A DNA stretch of 64,000 nt from Fulvia fulva. Taxonomy: Eukaryota; Ascomycota; Dothideomycetes; Mycosphaerellales; Mycosphaerellaceae. The stretch's first letter is position 1, and every line of letters begins with the position of its first letter. Below, one piece after another: positions 52,958-62,927 of this stretch. The notes under the pieces are model-generated. The model made no database searches. It was given only the letters and a program-made list of their open reading frames with translations, and was not told the origin of the DNA. The stretch lies in the NCBI RefSeq assembly GCF_020509005.1, contig NC_063012.1, positions 1,054,001 to 1,118,000 on the forward strand. Direction: 5' to 3'. Position numbers and translations under genes: made by a program.

Positions 52958-53400
52958 ATGGACAAACAGTTTACGAAAAGAGCCGTACCGAGATACAAGT
53001 TCCCGACAGTTCGGAATTGGGAGGGTTTGGAATGGCAAAGACGTTCTTTATTGGACTGTGAGATGCAGGAACTGCGATCGCTGGTGGTAGAGATGTATGA
53101 GCCGGAGTTCCGCACGGGAGCATGCAGGGAAGGAGATGTGGTATATGTCAATTTTGACCTCGAGGGAAGACAATTAGTACGACAGGAGGTGCGTCTCGGC
53201 GTGCAGGACAGGTCGAAGGTCAGGGAGGGAGTAGCAATTGGACCCAAGAAGAGTTCCAGATGTTGTGGTATAAGTACGGTGAGGATGTCTGCCGTCAAGT
53301 GAACCTATCTTCCACAGCAATACATCAGATCAGTAAAGCCAAAAGCTCCTCATCCAGCACTTTCAGATCGCCAAGTCGTCTTCACAAGTCACAACCGTGA
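52958..53400 (+). CDS. Small unknown protein, two-exon model
   Basis: Exons 52958-53176 and 53224-53400 with a 47-bp intron (donor GTACGA, acceptor GGTCAG); 131 residues. Evidence: frame 1 is protein-like up to VVYVNFDLEGRQL (EGLEWQRRSLLDCEMQELRS, LVVEMYEPEFRTG), then loses this character, while another frame, with no ATG of its own, reads SNWTQEEFQMLWYKYGEDVC and runs to a stop at 53400 (SPSRLHKSQP). The intron joins them in phase. The frame is also open upstream of the ATG to 52877, so a 5' exon may be missing. No family recognised; WTQEEFQMLW slightly resembles a Myb/SANT helix, which I do not rely on. Confidence 0.4.
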
Positions 53401-53637
53401 CTATCACAGCAACAGCAGCAATCGTCAGCTTCAACCAGCTCACGCAGCTCATTCACCATTTTGCACCCAGAACAACGATCCAAATCCAGAGCACAGCAAG
53501 TCTTGGGCACAGTTCTACCATCACACCCCTCCCCTCATCTCCAAACATACACAGGACGTTCCCTCCCATTCCTTCCCTTCTCCTTCCCTCCCCAAACTTA
53601 CCCGTTCTAACACCTCCCAGCATCCCACACCACAACA

Positions 53638-53859
53638 ATGTGCAAATACTACGCCCACACCCACCCTTGCGGTCACACCAAGACCGTCTTCGCCGCCTTC
53701 TGTCCACAGTCCGCCCTGATCCAGAAGCCCTGCGGCCGCGGAGAAATCTGGGCTACGGTGAAGATGGACAAGGACTGTAGCCACTGTTGTGAAGAGCCCG
53801 AGCCACTTGTGCCGAGATCTAGGACTGGGGGCAGGAAGAAGATTGGAAGTCGCCGTTGA
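53638..53859 (+). CDS. Small Cys/His-rich fungal protein of unknown function
   Basis: 73 residues, start context CAACAATGTGC. The pattern MCKYYAHTHPCGHTKTVFAA, FCPQSALIQKPCG, then CSHCC gives seven cysteines and three histidines in the first 50 residues, suggesting zinc binding; the tail is Arg/Gly-rich (RSRTGGRKKIGSRR). Proteins starting MCKYYAHTxxCxHT with a later IQxPCG are, as far as I recall, widespread as hypothetical proteins in Pezizomycotina. No signal peptide, so intracellular. The function is not known. Confidence 0.65.
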   Translation: MCKYYAHTHPCGHTKTVFAAFCPQSALIQKPCGRGEIWATVKMDKDCSHCCEEPEPLVPRSRTGGRKKIGSRR

Positions 53860-54518
53860 ATGTTGGAGAGGCGATCAGGACGAGAGTGGAGTGGAGGGTG
53901 GGTGTGTAGATGCGAGGTTGTTGTATCGTGTCTGGGCGGGAGTGAAGAAGGTTTTGCATAGATATAGAGTCCGTCCGTTTCGGTATCTTCACATTTTGCA
54001 AGATGTATATGTCGCAAGCATTTGGAATTACGTCTGTACTCCCCAGTCTGGAATGCTTGCCAGTCTCCGCATGCTACAATTTGTTCGTTTGCACGAATTC
54101 CATCCACGACGAGGCCTTGATGCGGCGAAAAGAGCCAAGTGGAACATGTAGATGGTTTACTACATCCGAATCGAAGTGTACGCGGTCATCGCCCTTTTTG
54201 AGATCGCGGAGCTGTTGGAAGGTGGGCCATCGAAGGATTCCCTCCTCGTTCTGTGGGCACTGATGATATTGAAGCATATCAGGTCATGTCGGCACAGTCC
54301 GTAATGATCTTGCTGTGAATCAGGAGGTGAAGTGCACGTCGAGCCTGCCCTTCTCGATGTATCACATCGGCGATACGTGCCTCCAGTGCCGAGATCATCA
54401 ATGTCTCCACTAAACTTGGTTAGCTTCACGCTATACCTCCACGCCCGCCAGCATCTCAGCCGGGATCACAAACACCTGTCCATAGCACCAACTTCTACCT
54501 GGTAGCCATGCTTCTGCA
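53860..54518. other. Intergenic region
   Basis: About 660 bp before GPI16. A minus-strand ATG ORF at 54074-54277 (67 residues, QQLRDLKKGDDRVHFDSDVV) is protein-like but isolated; no motif or family, so it is not called as a gene. Confidence 0.35.
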
Positions 54519-56420
54519 ATGAAGTTGTCCACTTTCCTGACGCTGCCAGCTGGTCTGGTCGCGACCATATACTCGGCGACAGCATCAGCAGCGAACTCGT
54601 ACAACGAACACCTACACCTCAAACCCCTGCCGAATGGCGCGTTGTACGCCGGCTTTAACTTCACAGCTTCGACACCATTGTCCGCCTACGATGCCCAACA
54701 CTTCCGATTATTCCCCCGATCTCTGGGTCAGATCCTTCAATTCACTCACACGTCCGAGCTTCATCTTCGCTTCGCGCTAGGGCGCTGGGACGAGGAATCA
54801 TGGGGCAGCAGGCCGCGAAATGGCAGACGCGAAGGAGGGACGGGAGTCGAGCTATGGGCGTGGCTGGAAGGTGACAGTCAGGCCGAGGCAGAGGAAAGAT
54901 GGAGTGGGTTGGTGAACAGCCTGAGTGGACTGTTCTGCGCCAGTCTGAACTTTATCGACCAGTCCAAGACGATTCGACCTATCTTGAGCTTTGAGCCAGA
55001 AGGGGACATATACCAGGGCAAGAGAGGGAAGGACGACAGCACATGGCTTATGCATGGCATGCTGCCGCATGAGGTCGTCTGTACAGAGAACCTGACGCCG
55101 TTCCTGAAACTTTTACCGTGCAAGGGCAAGGCGGGAGTGAGCAGTCTACTCGATGGCCACAAGGTCTTCGACGCGAATTGGCAGACAATGGCCATCGACG
55201 TTCGACCAAAACGCGGCAACGGCATCGGCGGGGTGGTGACAGAGTGCGAGCTGGAAATCGAGCAGACAGTAGACATGGTGCTCGATGTGGAGAGGAGCAT
55301 GAGACCACGGGATAACCCTATACCACGACCACTGCCGATTGAAGAAATCACATGCGATCCGAGTAAAGACTACAACTCGCAAGATACCTGCTTTCCGAAG
55401 CGCCTGGAAGGAGAGATGGAGTGGAGCTTGAGCAGGATCTTCGGCAGGCCCATGCAGGGAAGCTGCCCAGTAGGCGACAGACAGAACACTGTCGATATCA
55501 CGCTCGATGTACCTTTGGAGCGTGAGGTTGAGCTTGTACCGGAAGCTGCACTGATCAGTGCATTGAGATCCGAAACGACGCGATTTTTCACCATCGAGGA
55601 AGGACAAGAATTCGACCTAAAGCTCCCGCAGCAGACCATCGAACAACCCATGCAGCATGACCGGACATTACTCTCGGCAAGCCGCCAAATGACGGGCTAT
55701 GGGCAGGAACGAGGTGGCATGCACACCCTGATCATCAACCCGGCACCACATGCACAGATGGTCGTCTTCCTAGAGAGCTTACCGTGGTTCTTGCGACCCT
55801 ATATGCACACCCTCAAGATTTCGGGCGCAAAGACTGAGAAGATGTACTACAGGCCAGCCATTGATCGTCAGAAAGGCACGCACTTCGAGCTTCTTCTGGA
55901 CGTCCCGGCTCAGTCTACAGTGGAGCTCACCTACGACTTTGAGAAAGCCATCCTGCGATACACGGAGTACCCACCAGATGCTAACCGTGGCTTCGATATA
56001 CCGCCCGCCATCATTCGAGTCCTACCTCGAGACGGCGAGCAAGATCGACAAGGCAACTATCTGAGGACCACCAGCCTGTTGCTTCCGCTCCCGACGCCAG
56101 ATTTCAGCATGCCGTACAATGTCATAATTTTGACGAGTACGGTGATCGCGTTAGGATTTGGAAGTATCTTCAACTTGCTCATCAGACGATTCGTGCTTGC
56201 AGAGGAGGTCCCAAAGAGTCCGATCGCTGGTGTTGTACAGAATGTCATCGCCAAGGCGAAAGCAGCTGTCGCCAAGACCAAACAGGGGAAGGCTGAGGAC
56301 AAGATGGCGGGCGCGACGATACCGACTGTGAAAAGTTCTGAGGCCAAGGTCGGTAGTAATGGATTGGACACAGTGCGTGAACGGAAAGGGTACGCGAATG
56401 GGAAAGTAGCAGCTTCGTAA
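54519..56420 (+). CDS. GPI16: GPI transamidase subunit GPI16 (PIG-T)
   Basis: 633 residues, single exon. Signal peptide 1-24 (MKLSTFLTLPAGLVATIYSA-TASA). The luminal domain shows the Gpi16/PIG-T pattern: YNEHLHLKPLPNGALYAGFN, FPRSLGQILQFTHTSELHLR, GRWDEESWG, WSGLVNSLSGLFCASLNFID, LPHEVVCTENLTPFLKLLPC and WSLSRIFGRPMQGSCPVGD. A single C-terminal membrane span is at about 542-562 (NVIILTSTVIALGFGSIFNL), with a short basic cytosolic tail. Gpi16 forms a disulfide with Gpi8 in the ER transamidase that attaches GPI anchors; the Cys in VVCTENLTPFLKLLPC lies in the conserved region. Length matches fungal orthologues. Confidence 0.92.
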   Translation: MKLSTFLTLPAGLVATIYSATASAANSYNEHLHLKPLPNGALYAGFNFTASTPLSAYDAQHFRLFPRSLGQILQFTHTSELHLRFALGRWDEESWGSRPRNGRREGGTGVELWAWLEGDSQAEAEERWSGLVNSLSGLFCASLNFIDQSKTIRPILSFEPEGDIYQGKRGKDDSTWLMHGMLPHEVVCTENLTPFLKLLPCKGKAGVSSLLDGHKVFDANWQTMAIDVRPKRGNGIGGVVTECELEIEQTVDMVLDVERSMRPRDNPIPRPLPIEEITCDPSKDYNSQDTCFPKRLEGEMEWSLSRIFGRPMQGSCPVGDRQNTVDITLDVPLEREVELVPEAALISALRSETTRFFTIEEGQEFDLKLPQQTIEQPMQHDRTLLSASRQMTGYGQERGGMHTLIINPAPHAQMVVFLESLPWFLRPYMHTLKISGAKTEKMYYRPAIDRQKGTHFELLLDVPAQSTVELTYDFEKAILRYTEYPPDANRGFDIPPAIIRVLPRDGEQDRQGNYLRTTSLLLPLPTPDFSMPYNVIILTSTVIALGFGSIFNLLIRRFVLAEEVPKSPIAGVVQNVIAKAKAAVAKTKQGKAEDKMAGATIPTVKSSEAKVGSNGLDTVRERKGYANGKVAAS

Positions 56421-57377
56421 TGTAGTGCAATGACACCAAGATGTCGACTCAGGCCCGCTTTCATGCGGTGGTAATTATTTTTGTCCAAGAACTAACAACG
56501 AAGTGGACCTCCCGGGATGCCACAAGGTAGTTCGGTCGTCCATGGTCTCACCGAGCGGATGTCTGTAACAGAGAGGTGGCCGGCGCGCTCCAAAGGTATT
56601 AGCGAGTATAACCTGCGCGGGAGGCTTCGAGCGTCGTGGACAACGAATATGCCATCGAAGCGACGCGCGCGCCCGACCGCTTCTACTGGCTGATAGAAGG
56701 ACAGCTCAAACGGGAGACGTGAGTGGCGCACTTGAAAGGTAATAGCCAGTATACGCTGCGTTGGATACTTCGAGCACTGTAGATAATGGAGATGTTGTCG
56801 AAGCGATGCGCGCGCGAACCCTTTACTGGCTGACAGAGCGATGGCTCATGCAGAAGATGTGACTAGCGCGCTCGAAAGCTAACTGCGAGTATAACAGTCG
56901 TGTGGTGCTTCACGCACCGTAGACAACGTAAATGTGGTCGAAGTGACGCGCGCTCTCGAACGCTTCTACTCTGCTAGCAGTCGCTATGCCGCGATTCTGC
57001 TATCGCGACGAATCACAGAGGCTCGAAATCTCATACAGATGGTCAGTCCTTGTCGACAGCTCTTGGATGCTTACTGCAGGATGAGTTGTCGCGGCAAGCT
57101 GTCGAATGTTTCAAAAATCCTCAAAAGCTTCCCAGTTGACAAACATGCGAGCTCTGTACGCATGGCACATTACTAGCTAGTGGAGATGGCGAAGCTGCGA
57201 AATGAGGACCACCTTTCGTATAAGTATCCCATCTTCGCTGCCTTGCTTTCACATATCACAACTGACAGATCACAGATCCAAAGGCAACCAACAACCTCTG
57301 TCGTACCCAAAGCATACACCAAGCAGTCCACTCCGACGACCGAGCAGCACAGTCCACCACGCACGACATCCACAACG
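56421..57377. other. Intergenic region with 141-bp tandem repeat
   Basis: About 950 bp between GPI16 and the large secreted-protein gene. 56583-56990 is a diverged tandem repeat (separate entry). From 57180 the frame of the next gene is already open, but its true start is taken at 57378. Confidence 0.5.
56583..56990. repeat. Diverged tandem repeat, three ~141-bp units
   Basis: Units begin at about 56583 (GCGCGCTCCAAAGGTATTAG), 56725 (GCGCACTTGAAAGGTAATAG) and 56866 (GCGCGCTCGAAAGCTAACTG), spacing 142 and 141 bp. Each continues with CGAGTATAAC-like, CTTCGAGC-like, GTAGACAACG-like, TCGAAGCGA-GCGCGCGC and CTTCTACTGGCTG-like blocks; the third is incomplete. Units 1 and 2 can pair CTTCGA with TCGAAG, and unit 1 pairs CTTCTA with TAGAAG. 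No conserved reading frame. Confidence 0.72.
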
Positions 57378-60300
57378 ATGGTCGCGTTCAAGCCCATCGC
57401 CCTGGCCTTCGCCAGCACTCTTCTGCGCCCAACCCTCGCACATCCTGAGGGTCCATACTCACGCTCCTTCGCCGCCAGGAGCATCCCTATGAGTGCCGTC
57501 AGCACTCTACCACTCAGTACCACCGACATGGCTGCAGCTACCCCATCGATGGTAGACAAGGCAGGGGGTTCCCACACTCCTGATGTCGTGGTCTCTGCCG
57601 CTGCAAGCGCAGACAGAAGCGGTGCTGGCTTCGTCTTCTCGATCGGCATCGATGGTCAACCGACTTCTGTGCTTGTGTCTCATACTCCGGCGGCGAGTAT
57701 GACATCCGGACGCACCTCTTCCAGCGTGCCACTGCTGGAGAGCACTATCGAGACGCGGAAGAGTACCTCCACCACCGAGTCGATCGTTCTCACCAGCTCA
57801 GTGTCTACCGAGGCTTTTACGTCTCGACCATCATCCGATGCATCGTCCTCCTCGCAAGCATCATCCTCTATCAGCGCTCCAGCTTCAGCGTCGCTGAAGA
57901 CTTCTGTGTCAGCGAGCCGGACAGTCTCGGCGCCTGGCACTTCTTCACCTGACTTCACAAGCACACATGCGGCTCCGACCACGATCTCAGTGGAGAAGTC
58001 CAGCACGCAGCCCACGACTTTGACTTTGTTGTCGGCTTCTTCCAGCACGGGGCCCGCCACTCTGACTATCCTGCCGGCTAGCACGCAATCCAGTGTACTA
58101 AGTATCTTGCCGGCGAAGTCATCGACCAGGTCGAGCTCGATTTCTAGCTCCGCGACAAGTTCGGCATCGCAGTCCTCAAAAGCGGCACCATCTACCTCTT
58201 CCAGAACTTCAACCCTGGTTCCTCTGCCCTCGCATTCAGCACTTCCAGAGCTCGTGATCTACCCTGCCCAACTGTCGAAGCATCCCGACATCAAACGAAG
58301 ACGCTACGTCTACAGTCTCGCGTACTCGGTAGCAGCATCAGCTGCCGAGAAGATGCTACAAGATCTCGACGCGATGCAAGAGTGTAACCATCTCCACTGG
58401 TGCCGTAGCTCTATCTGGTCTTGGATCGATTCAGCAGCACAGCAAGCCATCATAAGAAGTAACATTGCTGAGGACGAAAAGGCTCAGAAGCCATGCGACG
58501 AAGTTTGCATGACTGAGCATGCCATCGAAGGCTCAAGCAGAGCTGCATTGTACATGGAGCAAAAGACGTACAAGCTGGTCACGGGAATGCGACGCCTTAC
58601 GGAGTATGATGATGTGGACTGGGAGAAGATACTGCCGCGGGAGGAGGCGGCTGCCCAGTCCATTAACGAGCATCTCGAGGTCCTGCAAAAGGGGCCCGTC
58701 GTTGAGCATGAAGAAGTGGTGAAAGCTGTCAAGGCTGCGAAGAATGGGCCACCGGCGCCTCTTCCGACTCCTCAGCCTGGACAAAGTCCGTGGAATGGGC
58801 AAAATAGCAAGACGTATGCCGAGGAGATGGCCACGAAGGCGCGTGACCTGGTGAAAGGGCTGCCCGAAGTTTCAGAGGAATCGCTCTCTTCGCTCACTAC
58901 GGATACATCGTTATATTCTTCGCTCTCTTCGGATTCATCGGTATATTTTGATCCTGTCGGAACACCGTCTGAGGGTCCTGAAATCGAGACACGAGAATTC
59001 GATGTTTTTCATCGAAAGGACCCGCGCGACATAAAGCAACTCTCGCGTATGACACGAGCCCTCCGGCAGCTGAGCACCTCGTTCAAGGAGAAGCTCTACA
59101 GCATGAAGGAGATGTTCAAAAGGGTTTTCGGTCCCAAGCCAACTCCTGGCGGATCAGGCCCGGTACCAGACCCAGGGCCAGTACCCAGACCACGACCGGC
59201 CCCGAAACCAGCCCCAAGACCAGCCCCGAAGCCTGCTCCAAAGCCTGCTCCAAATCCTGCTCCAAAGCCTGCCCCAAAGCCTGCCCCAAATCCTGCTCCA
59301 AAACCGGGCTCAGACCCGGGGCTACCCAGACCAAAACCACGACCAGGCCGACCAGGCCGACCAGCCCCGAAGCCTGACCCCAAGCCTGACCCCAAGCCTG
59401 ATCCCAAGCCCAAGCCAAAGCCTGTTCAAAATCCAGATCCAGAAGTGGGCTCTTCTACTAGACCTACCAAAGATCCACTGAAACCCTCAAATCCAAGAAA
59501 ACCGGCCAATGCTCGTCAAGGTCCCGCTAAGTCGCCAAAACACATCAATCCCGGCGACTACGCGGACGATTTCCAATGGGGAAACCTCAAGGCAAAGGGC
59601 TTCGATTCTCTAGAGCCACCACCAGCACCTGGAGGCGTGTCCATTGCCAGAACGTCCGGAGGTATTCAAATGGGCGGCTTTGGCGAGCAGACGCTCGAAG
59701 GAGGCGAGCCGGTCTCTCAAGAGGGCTTCAACAGTAAGCGCGGAAATGTTCGTCCTGCCAATTCCAAGATTGATGTCCCAGGCAAAAACGCAGCCGAATG
59801 GGAAGAGGGCACTGTTGCAGCGGAGAACATGAATTTCCTCGCAGAGCACGATCTGGTGAAGGTTTCCCCCGAAGAGATGGCTCCGAATGCTGTAGATGGA
59901 AGCAATATCATGGCTAGCGAGGCTTTGCGACCTAGAGACTTGACCAAGGGTAAAGGCAAGGGCAAAGCCAACATCAAGAGTGTCCCGATTCAAAATGCGG
60001 CGGGTGGACTCGCGGCCCCTGGTGGTCTGGCAAGTCTGGCTTACGAAGTTGGTGCCACGACGATACCGGTGCTCGACACCCTTGGCGCACCATTGATCAC
60101 CGGTCTCGATGCTGCCGGTAATCAAGTTATGATGGGCGTAGTGCCAGGAGTTGATGGTGCGTACCACTTGCTGGATGATGCTGGTAATGTTGCCAAAGAT
60201 GCTGGTAGTCTGGCGTTCCACGCTGCCACTGGACTGTTCAAGTGGCTCTCGCCGCATCATGGTGGCGGCAATGGTGGCGACCCCTACCCAGGTAACGGTC

Positions 60301-61331
60301 ATGGCGATCATCCTAAACACAAGCCTGGCCACCAGTCGGACGAGCACGAATCAGGACACCACACGGGGAAGCCAAATTCTACCGCAGCGTCGATGCACCA
60401 CTCCAAGGGTCCGCATTCAGCTCAATCCACGGCGGAGGCGACGAACGGACACCAGACGAACGGACACCAGACGACTGGACACGGTGCAGGCTCATCTCAA
60501 CCGATGTCTCAGCCAACAAGTGGGTATCAGGCGACTGGGGGGACTTCAGGCTTGACAACGTCAGCACAGACACAATCCAGTCCGACCACCACAACATATC
60601 CACATGGAACACCCCCCAGTGGATCTCCCGTAACGCTTCACCACTACAGTTCTCACATAACACTCCACCACTACACAGGTACAAACAGCCTAGAAACCTA
60701 CTGGAGACCCCACCCCACCGCCACCCCAACACTAGGCGCAGGCGGCCCCATCCCCCATCCCAGCGCCCCACCCCTAACCTGCAACTACCTCGAACACCAC
60801 CTCCGCGACTACGAAGTCTGGTCGGACCCCAGCAAACCCCCCGGCTGCTCCGCCCCCATCTTCTACGAATGCACCCCTGAATGGAACACCTACGTCGCCT
60901 GCACCTTCCCCCAAAACAAAAAAGCCTGCCACAAGCTCCAAAAACACAACCCCGCCACCCACTGCTCCTCCAACCCCGACTCCTCCTCCCTATCACCCAA
61001 ATACCTCCAGAAGCTAGGACCCAAGACGAACCAGCGAGATTGTACGTGGGATCGCACGCTGCAGATGGGGATGGTGTGGAGTATGCCGAATATGGCGCCG
61101 GGGTGCACGCGGCCTGTGCCGTGGGAGTGTACGGCGGATTGGCAGCGGTGGTTCTATAATGGGACGAATGTGCCGAAGCATGAGTGGGTGAGGCCGACGT
61201 ATTGTTTTGGGAGAGGGGATTTGGTTGCTGGGCATGATATGGCTATGGGAAATGGGTGTGGGTATGATTTTGAGGCGCCAGGGTGTAAGGTGAAGTATTT
61301 TGGCTGGGAGGAGAAGGCACATGCGGCATGA
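57378..61331 (+). CDS. Large secreted mucin-like protein with Pro-rich repeats and duplicated C-terminal Cys module
   Basis: 1317 residues from the ATG at 57378, chosen because it starts a signal peptide ([21 protein letters not shown]); the frame is open upstream to 57180 but that part is not conserved-looking. Order: Ser/Thr-rich mucin-like region (about 50-290); helical Cys-containing part (about 300-490, [32 protein letters not shown]); Ser-rich and basic linker; Pro-Ala-Pro-Lys repeats (about 590-690); Gly-rich hydrophobic segment (about 875-955); His/Gly/Ser/Thr-rich linker; C-terminal Cys region (about 1133-1310) with two related modules, [20 protein letters not shown] and [20 protein letters not shown]. 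No GPI signal. Probably a cell-wall or extracellular protein; the function is unknown. Confidence 0.7.
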   Translation: MVAFKPIALAFASTLLRPTLAHPEGPYSRSFAARSIPMSAVSTLPLSTTDMAAATPSMVDKAGGSHTPDVVVSAAASADRSGAGFVFSIGIDGQPTSVLVSHTPAASMTSGRTSSSVPLLESTIETRKSTSTTESIVLTSSVSTEAFTSRPSSDASSSSQASSSISAPASASLKTSVSASRTVSAPGTSSPDFTSTHAAPTTISVEKSSTQPTTLTLLSASSSTGPATLTILPASTQSSVLSILPAKSSTRSSSISSSATSSASQSSKAAPSTSSRTSTLVPLPSHSALPELVIYPAQLSKHPDIKRRRYVYSLAYSVAASAAEKMLQDLDAMQECNHLHWCRSSIWSWIDSAAQQAIIRSNIAEDEKAQKPCDEVCMTEHAIEGSSRAALYMEQKTYKLVTGMRRLTEYDDVDWEKILPREEAAAQSINEHLEVLQKGPVVEHEEVVKAVKAAKNGPPAPLPTPQPGQSPWNGQNSKTYAEEMATKARDLVKGLPEVSEESLSSLTTDTSLYSSLSSDSSVYFDPVGTPSEGPEIETREFDVFHRKDPRDIKQLSRMTRALRQLSTSFKEKLYSMKEMFKRVFGPKPTPGGSGPVPDPGPVPRPRPAPKPAPRPAPKPAPKPAPNPAPKPAPKPAPNPAPKPGSDPGLPRPKPRPGRPGRPAPKPDPKPDPKPDPKPKPKPVQNPDPEVGSSTRPTKDPLKPSNPRKPANARQGPAKSPKHINPGDYADDFQWGNLKAKGFDSLEPPPAPGGVSIARTSGGIQMGGFGEQTLEGGEPVSQEGFNSKRGNVRPANSKIDVPGKNAAEWEEGTVAAENMNFLAEHDLVKVSPEEMAPNAVDGSNIMASEALRPRDLTKGKGKGKANIKSVPIQNAAGGLAAPGGLASLAYEVGATTIPVLDTLGAPLITGLDAAGNQVMMGVVPGVDGAYHLLDDAGNVAKDAGSLAFHAATGLFKWLSPHHGGGNGGDPYPGNGHGDHPKHKPGHQSDEHESGHHTGKPNSTAASMHHSKGPHSAQSTAEATNGHQTNGHQTTGHGAGSSQPMSQPTSGYQATGGTSGLTTSAQTQSSPTTTTYPHGTPPSGSPVTLHHYSSHITLHHYTGTNSLETYWRPHPTATPTLGAGGPIPHPSAPPLTCNYLEHHLRDYEVWSDPSKPPGCSAPIFYECTPEWNTYVACTFPQNKKACHKLQKHNPATHCSSNPDSSSLSPKYLQKLGPKTNQRDCTWDRTLQMGMVWSMPNMAPGCTRPVPWECTADWQRWFYNGTNVPKHEWVRPTYCFGRGDLVAGHDMAMGNGCGYDFEAPGCKVKYFGWEEKAHAA
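59146..59440. repeat. Pro-Ala-Pro-Lys coding minisatellite
   Basis: Degenerate 12-bp words CCAAAGCCTGCT/CCAAATCCTGCC repeat about 15 times and then CCTGACCCCAAG repeats 4 times, encoding PKPAPNPAP and PKPDPKPDP stretches of the secreted protein. Near-identical neighbouring units indicate recent expansion. Confidence 0.8.
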
Positions 61332-62048
61332 GTGGTTGAGTGAGGCGAAGTCGATGCGTTAGCGAAGCTTGGAGTTTGTGCAAGTACATGTAGTATCTGC
61401 ACGCGTTTTGAGGATTTATGCATAGGTAGAAGTCACAAAGTGGAACTTGCCTGGCATTTAATGTCTCCTCATTCTCGCAGCTTGTGCTACAGCGTCGATC
61501 CACTGCTTGGTCGTCCCATTTGCCGTGGAGTCGAATGATCGTAAGCGCGTTGTGAAAAGTGTTCGATGGCTGCAACGAGCTGCGATGACAATGGCCGGGC
61601 GATGCGTCCCTATCGTCGCAGTTCGACTTTAAGAAGCGCAACCATCGATTCATATCTTCCTAACGGCACTCGCTTAAGCACAGCGTGAACAGGTCAAACG
61701 AGGTACCTGAGCCATGGTCATCATTTCTTGTCCTTTTCCGTGTTCATAACGTAGCGTCGAAGCATCAAGCACCAGTGATCATGCCGACCGCAACGCAATA
61801 CAATTCTGTACACATTAGAATCAAGATGTAGTCCCTGCTTCATCCCTATCTCCAATGCTCTTCGCCGTACTGTAGCCACCGTGGTATCATCGCCAGCCTG
61901 ATGTAGTAACAATAAGGAATGCTTCCCGATGCCCGGTTTGTCGATCCCCATTCTCTCCAAACGCCAGTGGCCAAAGCAATATGTGCAAGTGTCTTCCGTC
62001 TGCAGTCCTTCATCTTTCTTCGTGTCATCCCTCTCAGTCTTCAACCCT
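61332..62048. other. Convergent intergenic region
   Basis: About 715 bp between the stops of the secreted-protein gene and the ubiquitin-domain gene. The minus-strand ORF 61721-62095 overlaps the latter's 3' end and lacks conserved character; considered 3' UTR. Confidence 0.4.
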
Positions 62049-62927
62049 TCAATTCGTGACAAACACGCTGAGCATATCCTTACTCGTCCACCCACACTCG
62101 CTCAACGGCTTACTCTCATCCACCACCCTCCCCCGGAACATCACCCTAACATTCGCCCCTCCAAAGTGCTCCCTCACCCTCTCCACCACAACTCCCGCCG
62201 GCTGCTTCGTATGATACTCCACCACCTTGTCAACAGCAGAACTACTGAGTCGACACCGCACCGTGACCTTCTCCCCCAAATCCAAATCCTCCGCCCGTCC
62301 CTTCCCCTTGTCTTCTCTTGAGATCCTGATGCCATCACCCTCGTAAGGTCCTTCATCGTCGTCCGCCCCATCACTCCCACCGTCAATGTCTTTTTCGTGA
62401 TGAGGGTGTCCATCCTCAATGACATCCCCCGGATCCACCACGACCCATTCCGGGATATCATACAGCACTCCCCTCTCGTCGAAAACTCCGCCTCCCTTCC
62501 TATCCCGATTCCGCCCCCTCCCTTTCGCAAAGCGTCCATTCGGACATGAAATGTTAGCGGCATCCAATACCGCTTGCGCCTGCTGGAGTTCATTCCTGCG
62601 AAGCAATTGACACACTTCCTGCAGAACAGCCCATATCTCAGCGTGGCCCGTCACACGGGTCTCGAAGAAGATCTGGCGTTGGAGTTGCAGGTGGGAGCGG
62701 GTCCAGGGTGGGTGGACGTTGGAGACATTCTTAGGGCTTCGAGAGAGCGGGGAAGGGGCGCGGATGGCTTGATTCGGTCGGCAGCTGGAGGGTGGGAGGC
62801 CACTTCTAGGGGGTTGTCGGGGAGGAGGGAGGTTGTGCGGTTGTTGGGGAGCGGCGGGGTGGGCGGATTCGTTATTGGCGACAACGCCTTGAGGGGACGA
62901 GGCGTTGCAGGAGTGGCAGCAACCCAT
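62049..62927 (-). CDS. Ubiquitin-domain protein, UBTD1/2 (DC-UbP)-like
   Basis: 292 residues, single exon. N-terminus MGCCHSC is a likely N-myristoylation plus palmitoylation site, suggesting membrane attachment. Residues 70-165 form the UBTD N-terminal domain: PPWTRSHLQLQRQIFFETRV, HAEIWAVLQEVCQLLRRNEL, QAQAVLDAANISCPNGRFA, YDIPEWVVVDPGD. After an acidic linker, residues 215-292 form a ubiquitin-like fold (KVTVRCRLSSSAVDKVVEYH, FRGRVVDESKPLSECGWTSK, then DMLSVFVTN). Human UBTD1/UBTD2 bind ubiquitin-conjugating enzymes; the fungal role is not known to me. It converges with the secreted-protein gene. Confidence 0.85.
   Translation of the reverse strand: MGCCHSCNASSPQGVVANNESAHPAAPQQPHNLPPPRQPPRSGLPPSSCRPNQAIRAPSPLSRSPKNVSNVHPPWTRSHLQLQRQIFFETRVTGHAEIWAVLQEVCQLLRRNELQQAQAVLDAANISCPNGRFAKGRGRNRDRKGGGVFDERGVLYDIPEWVVVDPGDVIEDGHPHHEKDIDGGSDGADDDEGPYEGDGIRISREDKGKGRAEDLDLGEKVTVRCRLSSSAVDKVVEYHTKQPAGVVVERVREHFGGANVRVMFRGRVVDESKPLSECGWTSKDMLSVFVTN

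Noticed and set aside
54074..54277. 67-residue minus-strand ORF upstream of GPI16
   Set aside because: Protein-like but isolated, with no supporting motif, partner exon or family.
61721..62095. 124-residue minus-strand ORF overlapping the UBTD-like gene end
   Set aside because: It overlaps the end of a convincing gene in another frame and has no conserved features; most likely 3' UTR.
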